Below are positions 16,344 to 25,375 of a stretch of 64,000 nt of DNA, piece after piece. The notes beneath the pieces were generated by a model. The model had not been told where the DNA came from, did not search any database, and worked only from the letters and a program-made list of their open reading frames with translations. The position numbers were made by a program, and so were the translations under genes. The DNA comes from Cupriavidus sp. MP-37 (GTDB taxonomy: Bacteria > Pseudomonadota > Gammaproteobacteria > Burkholderiales > Burkholderiaceae), in assembly GCF_020618415.1 (NCBI RefSeq), contig NZ_CP085344.1, positions 2,317,001-2,381,000 on the forward strand. Reading direction: 5' to 3'. Position 1 is the first letter of the stretch; every line of letters starts with the position of its first letter.

Positions 16344-16366
16344 GCCATTCTCACGGAGGAGACCAT

Positions 16367-17467
16367 ATGAACAGACCAGCCGGCCTCTGGCTGCTGGCGG
16401 GCACGCTGCTGCCTGCCGCCTTCCCTTGCGCAGCGCAGGCCCAGTCGAACGTGACGCTCTATGGCGTCGTCAGCACCGCGGTGCGCTACACCTCGAACCT
16501 CGACGGCCGCCATCACGACCAGGCCGAACTCGTTGCCAGCGGCATCGGCGGCAGCCGCTGGGGCCTGAAAGGCAGCGAAGACCTCGGCGGCGGCAACCAG
16601 GCCGTGTTCCTGCTGGAAAACGGCTTCGGCACCGACGACGGCAAGACCGCCTACAACGCGCTGTTCGGCCGCCAGGCCTACGTCGGCGTCTCCGGCGACT
16701 GGGGCGCCCTGACCTTCGGCCGCCAGTACAACGCCCTGAACAACATCGGCTGGGCCTTCGACCCGCTCGACCAAAGCTGGGGCAACTTCTGGTCCGACCC
16801 GCTCTACACCGGCGGCGACATCTTCTTCCAGGGCTACCGCGTCAACAACAGCGTGGTGTACAAGAAGACGGTCGGCCCGGTCAGCGTGCAACTCGACTAC
16901 GGCTTCGGCGAGCGCGCCGGCAGCATGGCGCGCGGCGCGACCTTCGGCGGCGGGGTGATGTTCCAGCAAGGACCGCTGGCGCTCGGCGTGGCCTATGACC
17001 AGCAACGCCCGGGCACCGGCGCCAACACGCTGCACAACTACTCGGTCGGCGCGTCATACGTGTTCGGCAAGGCCACCGGCTACCTCGGCTACATGGGCCG
17101 GCGCGAGGATCGGCGCGAGACCGGGCCCGACGCCCGCTTCGGCATCGCCTTCGTCGGCCTCGGCTACCAGCTCACGCCGGCCCTGCACCTGTCGGGCGCT
17201 TACTACCGCTACAAGCAGAGCGGCAACGTGACGACGCAATTCCAGGCCACGCCGATCCCGCTCGGCAGCGGCAATGCCGACGCGGTATCGGCCGTGGCGG
17301 ACTATGCCCTGTCGAAGCGCACCAGCCTGTTCCTGGAGGCCGACGCCACCTTCGCCCGCGGCGGCACGGTCGGACGGGAGACCGAGTACTGGGGCGGCAC
17401 GCCGGTGACCGATGTGCGCAGCACGACCCGCGTGGGGGTGATGGCCGGCGTCCGCCACCTGTTCTGA
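16367..17467 (+). CDS. Outer-membrane porin (Gram-negative porin family)
   Basis: A 366-residue betaproteobacterial trimeric porin. A signal peptide is visible (LWLLAGTLLPAAFPCAAQAQS), followed by the typical first strand SNVTLYGVV. The GSRWGLKGSEDLGGGNQAVFLLENGF block and the terminal phenylalanine (GVRHLF) are classic for the family. Ribosome site GGAGGAG precedes the ATG. It is downstream of and in line with cntAB, so it probably admits the same substrates. Selectivity cannot be read from sequence. Confidence 0.9.
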   Translation: MNRPAGLWLLAGTLLPAAFPCAAQAQSNVTLYGVVSTAVRYTSNLDGRHHDQAELVASGIGGSRWGLKGSEDLGGGNQAVFLLENGFGTDDGKTAYNALFGRQAYVGVSGDWGALTFGRQYNALNNIGWAFDPLDQSWGNFWSDPLYTGGDIFFQGYRVNNSVVYKKTVGPVSVQLDYGFGERAGSMARGATFGGGVMFQQGPLALGVAYDQQRPGTGANTLHNYSVGASYVFGKATGYLGYMGRREDRRETGPDARFGIAFVGLGYQLTPALHLSGAYYRYKQSGNVTTQFQATPIPLGSGNADAVSAVADYALSKRTSLFLEADATFARGGTVGRETEYWGGTPVTDVRSTTRVGVMAGVRHLF

Positions 17468-17560
17468 GCCCCGCCTCGCACGCCCCCTGGAAGCCCGGCA
17501 GCACACTCCGGCGCAGCCTGCCCCGAGTGGAAACTGCCGAATATGCCTCTCGTGCTATCT

Positions 17561-17579
17561 CCCGGAAGCAGCTTCCGGG
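17561..17579. other. Perfect inverted repeat between porin and decarboxylase genes
   Basis: CCCGGAAG-CAG-CTTCCGGG, 94 bp past the porin stop. There is no T-run on either side. It could be a weak terminator or an operator for the decarboxylase gene. The rest of 17468-17687 shows no gene. Confidence 0.4.
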
Positions 17580-17687
17580 CTGTCGTCACGAGCACGCCAG
17601 ATGGCGCGGGAGGCCCTTCGCCATCCGAATCCCTGTGATCCGGCATAATGCCCGGAACACCATGGCGGTACTGGATTGAATCTGGCG

Positions 17688-19346
17688 ATGCAAATGAAGG
17701 CGGACCTCTCTCCCCTGGAGACCTCACCCACCACGACCAGCGGCGACGACTGCCCCCTGCGCTGGTTCGACGCGGACCGCGGCGCGTTCGAATCGCTCGA
17801 GCGATTGATTGCCGAGCACCCGGCGGATTTCTTTGCCGGCGAGCATTTCGAGCCGGCCGGCGCCTGCGCCACGCGGGCAGAGCGGTTCGCGTCGGTCGAG
17901 CTGCCCGAGACGCCGACGTCGCCGCAAGCGCATGCCGATCACCTGCTCAACGACGTGTTCCGGCACGTAATGCCGGTGGCATCGCCAACCTTCGTCGGAC
18001 ACATGACGTCGTCGCTGCCGTCGTTCATGCCGTCCCTGGCCAAGGTGGTCACGGCGCTGAACCAGAACGTGGTCAAGCTCGAGACCTCGGGCGCGCTGAC
18101 CGGGCTGGAGCGCCAGGTCATCGGCATGCTGCACAAGCTGGTCTTTGCCGGGGACCGCGCGTTCTATGCGCGATGGCTGCACGATGCCGACCACGCGCTC
18201 GGCGCGTTCTGCTCGGGCGGCACCGTCGCCAACCTCACCGCGCTCTGGGCCAGCCGCAACCAGCTGCTGGGCGCGCGTGACGGCTTCGCCGGCATCCATC
18301 ACGCCGGACTGGCGGCCGCGCTGCGCCATTACGGCCATGACGGGCTCGCCATCGTGGTCTCGGAGCGCGGGCATTATTCGCTGCGCAAGGCCGCCGATGT
18401 GCTGGGCATCGGGCGCGACAATCTCGTGCCGGTCGGGGTCGATGCGGACGGCCGCATGCGCATCGGCCTGCTGCGCGACACCCTGCGCGAGCTGCAGCAG
18501 CGCAACATCCGGCCGATGGCAATCGTCGGCATCGCCGGGACCACCGAGACGGGCGCGGTCGATCCGCTCGACGCGATGGCCGACGTTGCGCAAGAGGCCG
18601 GCTGCCATTTCCACGTCGATGCCGCCTGGGGCGGCGCCACGCTGCTGTCGGAGCGCGAGCGCTGGCGCTTCGCGGGCATCGAGCGTGCCGATTCCGTGGT
18701 CATCGACGCGCACAAGCAGTTCTACGTGCCGATGGGCGCCGGCATGGTGCTGTTCCGCAGCCCCGCATGGACGCAGGACATCGTCCAGCACGCCAACTAT
18801 ATCGTGCGCAAGGGCTCGGTCGACCTGGGGCGCCATACGCTGGAAGGATCGCGCGGCGCGGCGGCGGTCATGCTCTATGCCAACCTGCACCTGCTCGGGC
18901 GCAAGGGGCTGGCGCAGTTGATCGAGCGCAGCATCGACAACGCGCGCTACTTTGCCGGCCTGATCGCGCAGCAGCCCGATTTCGAGCTCGACAGCCATCC
19001 GCAGCTGTGCATCCTGACCTACCGCCATGTGCCGCAGACCGTCCGCGCCGCGCTGGCCACGGCCTCGGCGGACCGGCGCGAGAAGCTCCTCGATGCGCTC
19101 GATGCGCTGACCATCAGCGTCCAGGAAATGCAGCGCGATGCCGGCCGCTCGTTCGTCTCGCGCACGCAACTGGTGTCGGCGCAATGGGGCGGGCGCCCGA
19201 TCGCCGTCTTCCGGGTGGTGCTGGCCAACCCGGATACGACGCCCGCCATGCTCCAGTCCATCCTCGACGAACATCGCGCGCTGGCGGCGGCCAGCCCGTG
19301 CATGGCGCCGCTGATGGCGCTGGCGGAGGCGCAGGACGTCGGGTGA
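17688..19346 (+). CDS. PLP-dependent group II decarboxylase, PanP-like
   Basis: About 552 residues, fold type I decarboxylase. The PLP lysine is in VVIDAHKQFYVPMGAGM, the aspartate in HFHVDAAWGGA, and the substrate/PLP region in FCSGGTVANLTALWASRN and GHYSLRKAADVLGIG. The AHKQFYVPMGAGM form of the lysine motif resembles PanP, an alternative aspartate 1-decarboxylase supplying beta-alanine for pantothenate; glutamate or aromatic amino acid decarboxylase are alternatives. The start is uncertain: ATG 17688 and ATG 17694 are both possible and no strong ribosome site is visible. It appears to be transcribed alone and is convergent with the ABC operon to its right. Confidence 0.75.
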   Translation: MQMKADLSPLETSPTTTSGDDCPLRWFDADRGAFESLERLIAEHPADFFAGEHFEPAGACATRAERFASVELPETPTSPQAHADHLLNDVFRHVMPVASPTFVGHMTSSLPSFMPSLAKVVTALNQNVVKLETSGALTGLERQVIGMLHKLVFAGDRAFYARWLHDADHALGAFCSGGTVANLTALWASRNQLLGARDGFAGIHHAGLAAALRHYGHDGLAIVVSERGHYSLRKAADVLGIGRDNLVPVGVDADGRMRIGLLRDTLRELQQRNIRPMAIVGIAGTTETGAVDPLDAMADVAQEAGCHFHVDAAWGGATLLSERERWRFAGIERADSVVIDAHKQFYVPMGAGMVLFRSPAWTQDIVQHANYIVRKGSVDLGRHTLEGSRGAAAVMLYANLHLLGRKGLAQLIERSIDNARYFAGLIAQQPDFELDSHPQLCILTYRHVPQTVRAALATASADRREKLLDALDALTISVQEMQRDAGRSFVSRTQLVSAQWGGRPIAVFRVVLANPDTTPAMLQSILDEHRALAAASPCMAPLMALAEAQDVG

Positions 19347-19552
19347 GATCTGGCGATCTCGCGCCGCGGATGGTGCACGGGATCGAACAGGGTGAGGCGT
19401 CACCCCTCATCTACGGCAACTTCCTGCCGGCCAGCGCCTCGCCGGACAAGCGCAATCCGTCCAGCAGGGCCGTGTAGAAACGCGGCCCGATGGCACCGTC
19501 GGCCACCGGATTGCCGCCAACATCTGCCGCTGCCGGATCCCCGCAAAAGATA

Positions 19553-20581
19553 TCAGGAGTGGCAGACCAGGCCGTTCTGCAGCAGCCCCACCTCGAACCC
19601 GACATTGGCCGCGCGGCGCTCGCGTGCACCGGCAAATGCCCCGCCTGCCTTCCAATGCCGCGCAGCCAGGTCGATCCACGCCTGCGATGCCGTGTCGGGC
19701 GCGCTCAGCGCCATCTGTGCGTAAGGCGCCGGCGTCAGCCGCGCCTCGAGACGGCGATAGAAGCGCCATTCGGGCAAGCCCATCAGGCGGTCAAGCACGA
19801 CCTCGTCCTCGGCGAGTGCTTCGCAGTCTCCGGCCATGAACGCCGATACGGCATGGATTGCGGATGCGTAGATCCGCGGCAGAGCGCCGGCGTAGCCAAG
19901 CTCGCTGGCATACGGGCTGCCGCTTGCCACGCATACCCGCTTGCCGGCGAGATCCGCAAGCGTATGAAGCGGACCGCCGCGCAGCGCGACCAGCCCGCCT
20001 TTCCCTCCGGTGTAGTTCGTGGACGAGGCGCTCGCCGGGCGCGCGCTGTCCATTGCGCTGCCGGCTATCACGAGATCGATCCCGGGCACGCTTGCGGCGA
20101 CCTTGCCGGGCGCATCGGGCTGCAGCGCGACTACGCGCAAGCGCACATCAAGGCGAGCGGCAATATAACGCCCGAATTCCACATCGAACGCGTCAGGCTC
20201 GGGCGGCGTCGGGCGGTTCGGCGGTGCCGGACGCGGATAGGCGCGCACGCCAACTACAAGCTCGCCGCGCCTGACTGCCCCGGCAAGCACGGGGCCGGCA
20301 GGCACCGCGCGCCATTCGGGCTCGCGCGCGAGTTGCGCCAGCCAGCCTGGCCAGGGTGCCGGCAAGCGTTCCGGCATCTCGGGCATGCGCACCAGGATCG
20401 GCCCAGCCGCCAGCCTTGTCACCGCTGCCGCGAGCGCCAGCAGGATGGCGGCTGCCGCCACGTTGCGCCGGCCCGGCCGGCGCGCGCCTCGACTCCCGGC
20501 CTCTCCTTCGCGCTTGCCTCCGTACCGTACCCGAACCGCCGGCTCGGCAAGGGGCGTTCCGGAAGCCGGCAACTCAGCCAT
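19553..20581 (-). CDS. Membrane-anchored family 3 solute-binding protein
   Basis: A 342-residue protein resembling periplasmic amino-acid type (SBP_bac_3) binding proteins: GELVVGVRAYPRP, FDVEFGRYIAARLDVRLRVV and LAGKRVCVASGSPYASEL match its lobes. An N-terminal hydrophobic stretch at residues about 41-60 follows a basic run (GARRPGRRN), so it is likely anchored in the inner membrane. The ATG overlaps the permease stop by 8 bp, making it the last gene of a four-gene ABC operon that already has its own binding protein. The ligand is unknown. In the next frame, coding-like sequence continues past its stop to a TAG at 19411, so a frameshift near the 3' end is possible. Confidence 0.65.
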   Translation of the reverse strand: MAELPASGTPLAEPAVRVRYGGKREGEAGSRGARRPGRRNVAAAAILLALAAAVTRLAAGPILVRMPEMPERLPAPWPGWLAQLAREPEWRAVPAGPVLAGAVRRGELVVGVRAYPRPAPPNRPTPPEPDAFDVEFGRYIAARLDVRLRVVALQPDAPGKVAASVPGIDLVIAGSAMDSARPASASSTNYTGGKGGLVALRGGPLHTLADLAGKRVCVASGSPYASELGYAGALPRIYASAIHAVSAFMAGDCEALAEDEVVLDRLMGLPEWRFYRRLEARLTPAPYAQMALSAPDTASQAWIDLAARHWKAGGAFAGARERRAANVGFEVGLLQNGLVCHS

Positions 20582-21410
20582 TGACGGTCAGCCCCTTGCG
20601 CCAGCGCATGAGCCGCCGCTCGACCACGGCCAGCACATAGTTCAGCGCCAGACCAACCAGCGCAAGCAGCAGGATTCCCGCGTACATCAGGGGAATCTGG
20701 AAGACCTCCTGCGAATTCAGCGTGAGAAAGCCGAGCCCGGAATGCGCGCCGATCATCTCGGCCGCTACCAGCGCGGTGACGCAGTACGTGCCGGCCAGCC
20801 GTACACCGGTGAAGATCGACGGGGACGCGGCGGGAAGCACGACCTTGCGGAACACAAAGCCGCGCGAGGCGCCCATCGATACTGCCGAGTGGATCAGCAG
20901 CTTGTCGACCTGCCTGACGCCGGCGATCGTGCTCAGAAGCACCGGCCAGAACGAGGCCCAGAAGATCAACGCAACCTTGGACAGCTCGCCGATGCCGAGA
21001 AACAGGATAAAGACCGGGAACAGCGCAAAGGCCGAAGTCTGACGGAAAAACTGCAGGATCGGATCGACAATGGCCTCGAAACGCGCGAACCATCCCATCA
21101 GCAGCCCAAGCGAAACCCCGAGCGAAATGGCCAACGCCAGCCCCCACAGCGAACGCCGCAAGCTTGCCCACAGGTGCCTGGCGAGGCTGCCGTCGCCCGC
21201 TATCTGCCAGATGGTGGCCAACACTTCCGACGGTGGACTGAGGTACGCTGCGCTGACGATGCCCGCACGCGGGACCAGTTCCCAAAGCAACAGGAACGCG
21301 ACAATGCCCGCCAGGCCAAGTGCGCGATCGCCGGCCCGGGCGAACCACCGCCGGGCTGAAAAACCGGTGCTGCGCGATGCACGGGCGGTGACGGCATGCG
21401 ATGTCGTCAT
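20574..21410 (-). CDS. ABC transporter permease, SsuC/TauC type
   Basis: A 278-residue inner-membrane permease with about six hydrophobic segments. The EAA-loop region is FWASFWPVLLSTIAGVRQVDKLLIHSAVSMGASRGFVFRKVVLPAASPSIFTG (shown by its conserved ASxGASR and LPAASPSI parts), which is standard for the nitrate/taurine/sulfonate family. Its ATG overlaps the TGA of the ATPase gene by 4 bases. Confidence 0.88.
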   Translation of the reverse strand: MTTSHAVTARASRSTGFSARRWFARAGDRALGLAGIVAFLLLWELVPRAGIVSAAYLSPPSEVLATIWQIAGDGSLARHLWASLRRSLWGLALAISLGVSLGLLMGWFARFEAIVDPILQFFRQTSAFALFPVFILFLGIGELSKVALIFWASFWPVLLSTIAGVRQVDKLLIHSAVSMGASRGFVFRKVVLPAASPSIFTGVRLAGTYCVTALVAAEMIGAHSGLGFLTLNSQEVFQIPLMYAGILLLALVGLALNYVLAVVERRLMRWRKGLTVNG

Positions 21411-22387
21411 GATGCGGCCCCCTCCCCGGCTGCATGGCGTATCACACCCTGCGCCGCCGGCGCGAGCCGGCTGTCGCTGCCGTATGGCTGACCCTTTGTG
21501 CCGGCCGACGTGGCAATGGCGGGCTCGGCTTCAAGCCGTTCGCCGGGGCTGGCGGTCGCGCCGAGCGGGCGTGGCGTAGCCGCCGGATTGGCGAACTGGA
21601 CTTCATCCTTGAGAATCTCCCACGCTTGCTGGCGCAGCCCAACAAACTCCGGCGCATTGCGCAGCTCCGCTTCACGCGGACGAGGCAACGGCACGTCAAG
21701 AATCGCCTTGATCGTCCCTGGCCGGCGCGTCATCACGGCCACGCGATCGGACAGGAAGATCGCTTCGTCCAGGCTATGGGTGATAAACACGATGGTCTTG
21801 CGCCGTTGCTCCCAGATCCGCAGCAGTTCGCCCTGGAGGATTTCCCGGGTCTGGGCGTCGAGCGCGGCAAAGGGCTCGTCCATCAGCAGCACGTCCGGCT
21901 CGTAGGCAAGCGAGCGGGCAATGGCCACGCGCTGCTTCATGCCCCCGGATATCTCGTGCGGATAGCGGCTGCCGAAGCCATGGAGCCCGACCAGTTCGAG
22001 ATACTCGGTCGCAATCCGTCGTCTCTGCGCCCTGCCGACGCCGCGTATCTCCAGTCCGACCTCGATGTTCTCCAGCACCGTGCGCCAGGGAAACAGTGCA
22101 TAACCCTGGAACACCACCCCCTGGTTCAGATTGACGCCCTGCAGTTCCCGGCCGCTGATCAGGATGTCGCCGCCGGTGCGCTGCGCCAGGCCCGCGAGAA
22201 TGCTGAGGAATGTCGACTTGCCGCAACCGGATGGTCCCAGGATCGAGAGGAATTCGCCTTCGCGCACATCGAGATCGAAGCCGTGCAGCACATCCACGGT
22301 TTCGGCAGCGCCGCGCGCGTTGCGCACGGTATAGGCCATGCTGACGTCGCGCGCCGTGATCTTCGGATTCATGGGAGCCAACGTCAT
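21407..22387 (-). CDS. ABC transporter ATP-binding protein, SsuB/TauB type
   Basis: A 326-residue ATPase. Walker A is GPSGCGKST, the signature is ISGGMKQRVAIARSL, Walker B is VLLMDEPFAALDAQTRE and the H-loop is ITHSLDEA. The last 70 residues or so are a Pro/Ala-rich tail with no recognised domain, longer than in typical SsuB. Its start overlaps the stop of the binding-protein gene by 4 bases (ATGA). Aliphatic sulfonate or related organosulfur uptake is inferred from family and from the nearby sulfur genes. Confidence 0.88.
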   Translation of the reverse strand: MTLAPMNPKITARDVSMAYTVRNARGAAETVDVLHGFDLDVREGEFLSILGPSGCGKSTFLSILAGLAQRTGGDILISGRELQGVNLNQGVVFQGYALFPWRTVLENIEVGLEIRGVGRAQRRRIATEYLELVGLHGFGSRYPHEISGGMKQRVAIARSLAYEPDVLLMDEPFAALDAQTREILQGELLRIWEQRRKTIVFITHSLDEAIFLSDRVAVMTRRPGTIKAILDVPLPRPREAELRNAPEFVGLRQQAWEILKDEVQFANPAATPRPLGATASPGERLEAEPAIATSAGTKGQPYGSDSRLAPAAQGVIRHAAGEGAAS

Positions 22388-23460
22388 GCCTTGGCCGCGG
22401 CAGTCGCGTACGGGTTGAATTCGTTGGTGTAGATGTCGCTCGCCCTGACCTTGCCTTTGGCGAGCTTGCCTTCAGCTTCCAGTACGTCGATGTAGTACTG
22501 GATCGGCGGCTCGGTGACGACCAGGTTGTCGACGTAGGCGTAGCGGTCGACAAACTCGAGCTTGAGCTTGATACGCTCGGAGATCAGCTTTCGTGCATCT
22601 TCCGGATGTGCATTGACCCAGTTGCCGGCTTTTGCCAGGGCCGTCACCACATCGCGTACCGCCTGCGGATGCTCGCGGACAAAGCGGCCGTGCGCGCTGT
22701 AGGGCTGCATGCCGCCGAGCCCCCCGTCTAGATCGAAGTCTGTCCACAGCCGCGTCAGCGACCCGGCATGATCGGCGCGGCCGGAAAACGGGGCATGGAT
22801 GATGGCCAGGTCGGTGTTGCCGTTCACCAGCGTCTGCTCGGCCTGATCATCGGGAATGACCACGAAATTGATCCTGGTGACGTCGACGCCCTGCTGGCGC
22901 AGATAGGTCTTGGTAACGAACTCCGCGCAGGCGCCAAAGCTGTTGATGCCGATGGTCTTGCCCTCCAGATCCTTCGGCGAGCGAATCCCCGAAGCCTTGC
23001 GCACGAAGTACTTCATATGCGGGGCATCCCGCAGCGTCTTGTTGCCGGCGGCCACCACCTTGATGTCGGCGCCGCTTGCCACCGCGGAGATCACCAGCGG
23101 CACCATGCGGGTGCCGAAGTCGATCTCCCCGGTCCCGGTCAGCGGAATGATCTGCGGCGCGGACACCTTGCCGATGTACTTGGGCCGTGTGCTGGTGCCG
23201 TCGAAGTAGCCGAGCTGGTCGGCAAGGTAGACCAGGTCGAAGGACGGGTTGTCGGGGTACTTGAACTCGACCTTGTCGCCGGTCTTGCCGACGACCGCGG
23301 GCGCGGCCGAGCCGGCACCGGTGCTTGCGGCGGCCTTGGGTGCTTCGGCGTCATGGCGCGAGCAAGCGGCAAGCAGTCCGGTCCCGCCCATCGCGGCCAG
23401 CGTGCCGATGCGCATCAGAGCGTTACGGCGAGAAAGGTCAGCGCTTCGTTTCGACGACAT
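22384..23460 (-). CDS. Periplasmic solute-binding lipoprotein, NMT1/SsuA-like
   Basis: A 358-residue binding protein for the ABC system. The N-terminus has SRRNALMRIG followed by a hydrophobic run and the lipobox LLAAC, so it carries both a twin-arginine-like motif and a lipidation site. It continues with a low-complexity linker (EAPKAAASTGAGSAAP). The mature part has the family pattern LVYLADQLGYFDG, DFGTRMVPLVISAVASGADIKVVA and LEGKTIGINSFGACAEFVTKTYLRQQG. It is first in an operon of four with 4-8 bp overlaps. Ligand: probably a sulfonate or other organosulfur anion, inferred from context. Confidence 0.83.
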   Translation of the reverse strand: MSSKRSADLSRRNALMRIGTLAAMGGTGLLAACSRHDAEAPKAAASTGAGSAAPAVVGKTGDKVEFKYPDNPSFDLVYLADQLGYFDGTSTRPKYIGKVSAPQIIPLTGTGEIDFGTRMVPLVISAVASGADIKVVAAGNKTLRDAPHMKYFVRKASGIRSPKDLEGKTIGINSFGACAEFVTKTYLRQQGVDVTRINFVVIPDDQAEQTLVNGNTDLAIIHAPFSGRADHAGSLTRLWTDFDLDGGLGGMQPYSAHGRFVREHPQAVRDVVTALAKAGNWVNAHPEDARKLISERIKLKLEFVDRYAYVDNLVVTEPPIQYYIDVLEAEGKLAKGKVRASDIYTNEFNPYATAAAKA

Positions 23461-23662
23461 TGCAGGTTCCAGATGGCAAGTGGGGCGGCCCGCGCGAACA
23501 CGGGGACGCCAGGAGAAATCGGTCATGCAGGCACACCAGTATTCGGCAGACGCCACGCAAGCAGAACGAAGTTATTTGCCTATCGATATAGGGTGCGTCC
23601 GCCTGTCCATATGCCACGGCTCGCGGCAGCGTTCCAGGCGGGCCAGCCGTCCCAGTTAACGA

Positions 23663-25360
23663 TCATGGGACTGCTGCGAGGGGCCCTGGCACGGCAGCCA
23701 GAAGCTGCCGCGTGTAGGGATGCGCAGGCCGCTCCCAGATCTGGTCGCGGCCGCCGCTCTCGACAAGCTGGCCTGAGCGCATGACCAGGATGCGGTCGGC
23801 GATATAGCGCACGACGCCAAGGTCATGCGAGATGAACAGGCACGACAGCCCATACTCCGCCTGCAGGTCGGCGAGCAGGTTCAGGACCTGCGCCTGCACC
23901 GAAACGTCGAGCGCCGACACCGGCTCATCGCACACCAGCAGGCGCGGCCTGACAATCAGTGCGCGGGCGATGCCGATGCGCTGGCGCTGGCCGCCGGAGA
24001 ATTCATGCGGATAGCGGTGCAGCGCCGCGGCGGGCAAGCCCACGCGGTCGATCATTGCCGCCGCGCGTGCGCGCCGTTCGTGCCGGTCGCGCACGCCGTG
24101 TATCTGCAGCGTGCCTTCCAGCACCTCGGCGACGGTCCGGCGCGGATTGAGCGAGCTGTACGGGTCCTGGAACACGAGCTGCATGGCGCCGCGCCACGGG
24201 CGCATCCGCCGTCGCTCCACGCTGGCGATGTCGGTGCCGTCGAAGACGATGCGCCCCGCGTCATGGTCCGCCAGGCGCAGCACGGCCCGCGCGAGCGTGG
24301 ATTTGCCGCAGCCCGATTCGCCGACCAGGCCCACGGTCTCGCCCGCGGCAATCGAGAACGATACGCCCTGCACGGCGGCGGTAGCGTGCGCGCCGGACCG
24401 GTGTGTCACATGGAGATCCGCGACTTCGAGCATGGCCGGCGCCAGCCCACCGCCACTGCCACTGCCGCTCGCCGCGCGCAGCGCCGGACGTTCGAGCCGG
24501 AATGCCGCCGGCGTACCGTCGTCACGACGTTCCACGCGGATCTCGGGCAAGCGGGCTTGCCGGTAATGCGGCACCACGCCGTCCGCGGCGCCCAGCGACG
24601 CGCCGAGCAGCCCGCGCGTATAGGGGTGCGCCGGCTCGCGGAACAGGGTCCGGGCAGACTGCTCCTCCACCTTGATGCCCTCGTGCATGACAGCGACGCG
24701 ATCCGCCCAGCGCGCCACCACGCCGAGGTCGTGCGTGATCAGCAGCATCGCCATGCGCAGTTCGCGCCGCAGCGTATCGAGCAACTCCAGGATCTGGGCC
24801 TGCACGGTGACATCGAGCGCGGTGGTTGGCTCGTCGGCCACCAGCAGCTTCGGCGCGCACGCGATCGCCATGGCGATCATCACGCGCTGGCGCTGCCCGC
24901 CCGACAACTGGTGCGGGAAGGCATGGAAGCGCCGCTGCGGCTCGGGAATGCGGACCTGGTCCAGCAGTTCGACTGCGCGCGCACGGGCCGCCTGCGCGGA
25001 TAGCGCCGTATGCAGCCGCAGCGTCTCGACCACCTGCGCGCCGATACTCAGCACCGGGTTGAGCGAGGTCATCGGTTCCTGGAAGATCATCGAAACCGCG
25101 CTGCCGCGCAGTGCGGCCATGTCGCGCTCGCGCAGCGCCAGCAGGTCGCGCCCTTCCAGCAGTAGGCGGCCGCTCACCCGCGCGGATGCCGGCAGCAGCC
25201 GCAGCAACGCCAGCGCGGTGGTGGACTTGCCGCAGCCCGACTCGCCGACGAGCGCGACCGACTCACCGGCGCCGACATCGAGGCTCAGGCCCGAGACCGC
25301 GGGCCGCGCCGCGCCGGGATAGCGGATGGAAAGATCCTGCAGCGAAAGCAACGGCTTCAT
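23663..25360 (-). CDS. Fused dipeptide/oligopeptide ABC ATPase (DppD-DppF type)
   Basis: A 565-residue protein with two ATPase domains in one chain. The first covers about residues 1-270 (GESGCGKST, QLSGGQRQRVMIAMAIA, LLVADEPTTALDVTVQAQ). The second covers about 310-560 (GESGCGKST, FSGGQRQRIGIARALI, LLVCDEPVSALDVSVQAQ). Both carry the oligopeptide-type C-terminal signature (REPAHPYTRGLL and ERPAHPYTRQLL). The fusion is as in GsiA/YejF. It is last in the operon from the binding protein at 29688. Substrate could be a peptide, glutathione-like thiol or sulfur compound. Confidence 0.9.
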   Translation of the reverse strand: MKPLLSLQDLSIRYPGAARPAVSGLSLDVGAGESVALVGESGCGKSTTALALLRLLPASARVSGRLLLEGRDLLALRERDMAALRGSAVSMIFQEPMTSLNPVLSIGAQVVETLRLHTALSAQAARARAVELLDQVRIPEPQRRFHAFPHQLSGGQRQRVMIAMAIACAPKLLVADEPTTALDVTVQAQILELLDTLRRELRMAMLLITHDLGVVARWADRVAVMHEGIKVEEQSARTLFREPAHPYTRGLLGASLGAADGVVPHYRQARLPEIRVERRDDGTPAAFRLERPALRAASGSGSGGGLAPAMLEVADLHVTHRSGAHATAAVQGVSFSIAAGETVGLVGESGCGKSTLARAVLRLADHDAGRIVFDGTDIASVERRRMRPWRGAMQLVFQDPYSSLNPRRTVAEVLEGTLQIHGVRDRHERRARAAAMIDRVGLPAAALHRYPHEFSGGQRQRIGIARALIVRPRLLVCDEPVSALDVSVQAQVLNLLADLQAEYGLSCLFISHDLGVVRYIADRILVMRSGQLVESGGRDQIWERPAHPYTRQLLAAVPGPLAAVP

Positions 25361-25375
25361 GATGCCTCGGGGCCG

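Noticed and set aside
13706..17035. An 1109-codon minus-strand open frame opposite cntA, the dehydrogenase, cntB and part of the porin
   Set aside because: It spans four well supported genes on the other strand and shows no domain; typical high-GC shadow.
20385..21359. Plus-strand open frame opposite the SsuC-type permease
   Set aside because: Low-complexity Arg/Gln-rich translation; the permease on the minus strand is clear.
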